Shown piece by piece: positions 7,327 through 9,961 of a DNA stretch of 9,961 nucleotides. The stretch is taken from assembly GCA_046566095.1 (NCBI GenBank), contig JBKHXI010000133.1, positions 1-9,961 of the forward strand, given 5' to 3'. The notes beneath the pieces were generated by a model. That model made no database searches and was not told the origin of the DNA. It was given only the letters and a program-made list of their open reading frames with translations. The first letter of the stretch is position 1, and each line of letters starts with the position of its first letter. The translations under genes were made by a program, and so were the position numbers. The DNA comes from CAMPJU01 sp046566095. Its GTDB lineage: Bacteria; Pseudomonadota; Gammaproteobacteria; Xanthomonadales; Xanthomonadaceae.

Positions 7327-7989
7327 ATGACCGAAGCCAAGCGCCTTGCGGCCGAAAAGGCCATCGACTACGTCGAGGACGGCATGGTGGTCGGGGTCGG
7401 CACCGGCTCCACCGTCGCCTATTTCATCGATGCGCTGGCGCGGCTCGGGCACCGCATCGAAGGTGCCGTGTCCAGTTCCGAGCAGAGCACCGCGCGCCTG
7501 CGCGGACACGGCATCGAGGTGCTGGAACTCAACGACACCGGTCCGCTGCCGCTGTACGTCGACGGCGCCGACGAGTGCGATCCGCACAAGCGCCTGGTCA
7601 AGGGCGGCGGCGCCGCGCTCACCCGCGAGAAGGTCATCGCCCAGGCCAGCGAGCGCTTCGTCTGCATCGTCGACCCGTCCAAGCGGGTCGACGTGCTCGG
7701 CCGCTTCCCGCTGCCGGTCGAGGTCGTCCCGATGGCGCGCAGCCTGGTCGCGCGGGAAGTGGTCGCACGCAGCGGCGGCCAGCCGGTGTGGCGCCAGCAT
7801 GCCGACGGCAGGCCGGTGGTCACCGACAACGGCAACTGGATCGTGGACGTGCACGGCCTGTCGATCCTCGACCCGGTGGCGCTCGAGCGCGAGCTCGAAC
7901 AGATCCCCGGCGTGGTCTGCACCGGCCTGTTCGCGCGCCGGCCGGCGGACGTCCTGATCGTCGGCGGAGAGCCGCCGCAGGTCCTGTAA
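7327..7989 (+). CDS. rpiA: Ribose-5-phosphate isomerase A
   Basis: This 220-residue enzyme interconverts ribose 5-phosphate and ribulose 5-phosphate in the non-oxidative pentose phosphate pathway. Signature elements in order: GTGSTV (25-30) and SSSEQST (49-55), which bind the sugar phosphate; YVDGADE (77-83) with catalytic Asp79 and Asp82; LVKGGGAALTREK (90-102), whose Lys92 and Glu101 match the family's conserved active-site lysine and catalytic glutamate; VTDNGN and GVVCTGLF near the C-terminus. Length equals the usual 215-225 residues and all catalytic residues are present. The ATG at 7327 gives the standard N-terminus MTEAKRLAAEKAIDYV; no clear Shine-Dalgarno precedes it. The 126-bp gap on its left, containing hairpins and a possible -10, suggests a transcription unit separate from ygfA-EVE. 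Confidence 0.97.
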   Translation: MTEAKRLAAEKAIDYVEDGMVVGVGTGSTVAYFIDALARLGHRIEGAVSSSEQSTARLRGHGIEVLELNDTGPLPLYVDGADECDPHKRLVKGGGAALTREKVIAQASERFVCIVDPSKRVDVLGRFPLPVEVVPMARSLVAREVVARSGGQPVWRQHADGRPVVTDNGNWIVDVHGLSILDPVALERELEQIPGVVCTGLFARRPADVLIVGGEPPQVL

Positions 7990-8021
7990 CCCGCTGATCC
8001 CGAAAGATTCTCCACCGACGA

Positions 8022-8056
8022 GACCGGCGACGGCCAGGCTCCGCATCGCGCCGGTC
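8022..8056. repeat. Inverted repeat between rpiA and the polymerase gene
   Basis: GACCGGCG (8022-8029) is the exact reverse complement of CGCCGGTC (8049-8056), with a 19-base loop. No T-run follows. It could be a weak rpiA terminator or a protein-binding site; chance is also possible at this GC content. A GATACT box (8075-8080) downstream could be a -10 for the polymerase gene but has no -35. Confidence 0.3.
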
Positions 8057-8117
8057 GCTGCGACGCGCGGGCGCGATACTGGCTTCCCCCCGGCCCCCCG
8101 GCAAGGTCCGCACCGAG

Positions 8118-9602
8118 ATGACGCTGCGCTGCCTGTTCGTCGACTTCAACTCCTACTTCGCCTCGGTGGAGCAGCAGGACGAGCCGGCCCTGCGCGGGCG
8201 CCCGGTGGGCGTGGTCCCGGTGATGGCGCCCACCACCTGCTGCATCGCCGCCAGCGTCGAGGCGAAGCGGCACGGCGTCGGCACCGGCACCGCGGTCTGG
8301 GAGGCGCTGGAAAAATGCCCCGACATCGTCCTGGTCCAGGCGCGTCCGGCCCGCTACGTGGAGCTGCACCACCGGCTGATGGACGCCATCGCCGACTGCA
8401 TCCCGCACGGCAAGGCACAGTCGATCGACGAGGTGCCGTGCCGTCTGATCGGGCGCGAGCGCAACCGCGGCAACGCCGAGGCGATCGCCGGCGCGATCAA
8501 GCGCCGGATCGCCGACGAGTTCGACTGGATCCGCTGCTCGATCGGGATCGCCCCGAACGGATTCCTGGCCAAGACCGCCTCGGACATGCGCAAGCCCGAC
8601 GGGCTGACCGTGCTGGAGGCGTCCGACCTGCCGCACGCCCTGCATGGGCTGGAGCTGCGCGACCTGTGCGGCATCGGCCCGTCGATGGAACGGCGGCTGC
8701 AGCGCGCCGGGATCGACACGGTAGAACGCCTGTGCGCGGCCAGCCGCGAGCGGCTGCGCGCGGCCTGGGGCGGCATCGAGGGCGAGCGCTACTGGCTGCA
8801 GCTGCGCGGCTTCGACCTCCCCGAGCGCACCGCCAGGCGCGGCTCCATCGGCCACTCGCACGTGCTCGGCCCGGAACTGCGCAGCTTCGAGGGCATGCGC
8901 TCGGTGCTGTTCAAGCTGCTGGCGAAGGCGGCCATGCGGCTGCGGCGGGAGGGTTTCCTCGCCGCCGGCATGGCGATCCGGGTGCGTCTGGTCGGAATGG
9001 AGCAGCGCTTCGAGCGCGACCTGCGCTTCGCCCCGGTCGACGACACCTCCACCCTGCTGCGGCTGCTGGGCGGACAGCTGGACGCGCTGGAGCGCGCGAT
9101 CGTGCGCGGCCGCTGGGATCCGCGCCGGCACCCGCCGCTGTCGGTCGCGGTCACCCTGCTGGAACTGGAACCCGGCGGCAGCGTCGGCGAGGAACTCCTG
9201 CCTGCGCTTCCGCGCAGCAGGCGCCTGAGCCAGGCGCTGGACGGCATCAACCGGAAGTTCGGCAACAACGCGCTGTACTTCGGCGCGATGCAGCAGGCGA
9301 TCGCCCGCGACGCCGCGCCCATGCGCATCCCCTTCCAGACGATCCCGGACGGCGGGCTCGAGGAGGACAACGTCACCAGGAAGCAGGCCTGCGCCCGCAG
9401 CGCCTCCCCTGCCGAAGAGCTCTGGCTGGCGCGCGCGCGGCAGTTCAAGGTGCTGGCCGAAGCCAGCCACCGGCAGGCCCGGGAGCGCCGCAGCCAGGCC
9501 CATGGCGGCGACGAACAGGCGCGGCGGTACGGCGCCGCCGGCCGCGGATCCGGATCCACGGTCGCCCCCGCACCGGAAGGCGCGCAGGGCTCGCTGTTCT
9601 GA
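8118..9602 (+). CDS. Y-family DNA polymerase (UmuC/DinB-like translesion polymerase)
   Basis: This 494-residue protein is predicted to copy past damaged DNA bases. The palm begins LFVDFNSYFASVE (6-18): Asp9 is the first metal ligand and Phe14 sits at the steric-gate position. SIDE (102-105) supplies the other carboxylates, Asp104 and Glu105, so the active site looks intact. SIGIAPNGFLAKTASDMRKPDGL (141-163) is the classic family block. A helix-hairpin-helix follows (LCGIGPSMERRLQRAGIDTVERL, 183-205), then a little-finger region (about 240-350). DxN in the first motif and ALDGINRKFGNN (373-384) recall UmuC rather than DinB. The C-terminal extension (about 400-494) is low-complexity near its end and finishes QGSLF, which fits the beta-clamp-binding consensus. 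ATG 8118 is preceded by AAGG ten bases upstream. No LexA-type operator, umuD, imuA or dnaE2 lies beside it. It is unlike ImuB, which lacks the catalytic acids. The subfamily is uncertain. Confidence 0.88.
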   Translation: MTLRCLFVDFNSYFASVEQQDEPALRGRPVGVVPVMAPTTCCIAASVEAKRHGVGTGTAVWEALEKCPDIVLVQARPARYVELHHRLMDAIADCIPHGKAQSIDEVPCRLIGRERNRGNAEAIAGAIKRRIADEFDWIRCSIGIAPNGFLAKTASDMRKPDGLTVLEASDLPHALHGLELRDLCGIGPSMERRLQRAGIDTVERLCAASRERLRAAWGGIEGERYWLQLRGFDLPERTARRGSIGHSHVLGPELRSFEGMRSVLFKLLAKAAMRLRREGFLAAGMAIRVRLVGMEQRFERDLRFAPVDDTSTLLRLLGGQLDALERAIVRGRWDPRRHPPLSVAVTLLELEPGGSVGEELLPALPRSRRLSQALDGINRKFGNNALYFGAMQQAIARDAAPMRIPFQTIPDGGLEEDNVTRKQACARSASPAEELWLARARQFKVLAEASHRQARERRSQAHGGDEQARRYGAAGRGSGSTVAPAPEGAQGSLF

Positions 9603-9647
9603 GTCCCCCGTGCGGCCCTCAGGCCCCGGCACGCCCAACGCCCCCGG

Positions 9648-9673
9648 CATCGCGCCCCAGGGGGCGCTCCTAC
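9648..9673 (-). repeat. REP-like extragenic palindrome, copy 1
   Basis: On the minus strand this reads GTAGGAGCGCC, then an imperfect palindrome ending GCGCGATG. The GTAG head followed by a GC-rich hairpin is the form of REP elements mobilised by RAYT transposases, described in Stenotrophomonas and Pseudomonas. A near-identical copy lies at 9761-9785. No RAYT gene is in the window. Confidence 0.65.
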
Positions 9674-9674
9674 G

Positions 9675-9691
9675 GCGGGCCCGTGGCCCGC
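9675..9691. repeat. Perfect hairpin beside REP copy 1
   Basis: GCGGGCC (9675-9681) pairs with GGCCCGC (9685-9691) around a CGT loop. It adjoins REP copy 1 and is followed by GACGCG, like the GCCCGCGAC end of copy 2. It may be the second palindrome of a paired REP unit, or the remains of another copy. Confidence 0.5.
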
Positions 9692-9706
9692 GACGCGCCC
9701 CCGTTC

Positions 9707-9730
9707 GCAGGAGTGGGCCTTGCCCGCGAC
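9707..9730 (+). repeat. REP-like extragenic palindrome, inverted copy 2
   Basis: GCAGGAGTGGGCCTT followed by GCCCGCGAC has the same GxAGGAG head, but on the plus strand, opposite to copies 1 and 3. GTGGGC (9713-9718) pairs with GCCCGC (9722-9727) around a CTT loop, with one G-U pair. The head differs from GTAGGAG by one base (GCAGGAG). Confidence 0.55.
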
Positions 9731-9760
9731 AGCCGTGCCGGCGATCGGCCCGGCGCGGGG

Positions 9761-9785
9761 CATCGCGCCCAAGGGGCGCTCCTAC
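9761..9785 (-). repeat. REP-like extragenic palindrome, copy 3
   Basis: This has the same orientation and almost the same sequence as the copy at 9648-9673: GTAGGAGCGCC head on the minus strand and GCGCGATG at the other end. CGCGCCC and GGGGCGC form the imperfect stem. The pair of like copies flanking an inverted one gives a clustered, BIME-like arrangement. Confidence 0.65.
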
Positions 9786-9848
9786 GGCGGTTCGGTGGTC
9801 CGCGCCCGGTGGGCTGTGTGCGGTGCGGTGCGGGCAAAGAAAAGGTTC

Positions 9849-9868
9849 TTCTCCCAACTGAGGGAGAG
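9849..9868. terminator. Hairpin, possible terminator
   Basis: TCTCCC (9850-9855) pairs with GGGAGA (9862-9867) around AACTGA, extendable by one T-G pair. No T-run follows on the plus strand. On the minus strand it is followed by AGAACCTTTTCTTT, which is T-rich, so it could terminate minus-strand transcription entering from the right. It may equally be another dispersed repeat. Confidence 0.3.
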
Positions 9869-9961
9869 GCCCACGGCCGACCCGGCAGAATTGTTGTTCT
9901 CGAGGCAACAAAACGGGGCCAGCCGTGGCCGAAGTGGATTGTATGTCCCAGCTGGGCGGCT

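Larger units (their letters stand above)
9603..9961. other. Intergenic region with extragenic palindromes; no gene assigned
   Basis: This 359-base stretch to the window edge follows the polymerase stop. It contains a weak hairpin at 9614-9625 (GGCC-CTCA-GGCC), three REP-like units with a further stem between them (9648-9785), a hairpin at 9850-9867, and an inverted repeat at 9891-9911. The frames here are open only because of the high GC content, and none shows a recognisable protein. A gene could begin at GTG 9925 or ATG 9943 and continue off the window, but fewer than 40 bases are visible, so none is called. Confidence 0.6.

Noticed and set aside
7990..8117. A LexA/SOS operator upstream of the Y-family polymerase
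   Set aside because: I looked for CTGT-N8-ACAG and for the AT-rich TTAGTA...TACTAA form used in xanthomonads and found neither.
7419..9911. An 830-codon open frame on the minus strand opposite rpiA and the polymerase gene
   Set aside because: It is antisense to two genes with intact catalytic motifs, shows no domain of its own, and is explained by high GC content.
9891..9930. An integron attC-like site at the right edge
   Set aside because: The GTT/AAC core features are not arranged as an attC site, and no integrase or cassette is visible.

Overview
The window is very GC-rich chromosomal DNA. It carries a gene neighbourhood typical of gammaproteobacteria: ygfB diverging from a small coiled-coil gene, then zapA, 6S RNA, ygfA (5-formyl-THF cyclo-ligase), an EVE-domain gene and rpiA. 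The GC content, this gene order and the GTAGGAG-type extragenic palindromes at the right end suggest the Xanthomonadaceae/Lysobacteraceae (Lysobacter, Luteimonas or a relative). That assignment is inference; no rRNA or other taxonomic marker is present.

Layout, left to right. (1) Positions 1-479, minus strand: the N-terminal part of a YgfB/YecA (UPF0149) protein, cut by the window edge. (2) About 553-5190, plus strand: one very large c-di-GMP sensor. It has a signal sequence, 14 propeller blades, a Y_Y_Y domain, one membrane span, two PAS domains, GGDEF and EAL. (3) 5236-5762: a translationally coupled pair, a TIGR02449-like coiled-coil protein and ZapA, apparently read from a promoter that would give a leaderless mRNA. 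(4) About 5829-6014: 6S RNA, followed by a strong hairpin with a GCAA loop. (5) 6113-7200: ygfA and an EVE-domain gene, overlapping by ATGA. (6) 7327-7989: rpiA. (7) 8118-9602: a Y-family DNA polymerase resembling UmuC, with a C-terminal extension ending in a beta-clamp-binding-like motif. (8) 9603-9961: an intergenic region with three REP-like palindromes and two further hairpins; no gene can be assigned there.

Functionally this is mostly housekeeping: cell division (ZapA and its partner), global control of sigma-70 RNA polymerase (6S RNA), one-carbon metabolism (YgfA) and the pentose phosphate pathway (RpiA). Two genes look accessory: the propeller/GGDEF/EAL sensor, which sits between ygfB and the zapA operon, and the Y-family polymerase after rpiA. 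I found no CRISPR array, transposase, phage gene, tRNA or rRNA.

I do not see a convincing undescribed multi-gene system. The points most worth a second look are the double-propeller architecture wired to a GGDEF-EAL output with a degenerate I-site, the probable leaderless zapA operon, the clamp-motif polymerase outside any SOS cassette, and the REP cluster.
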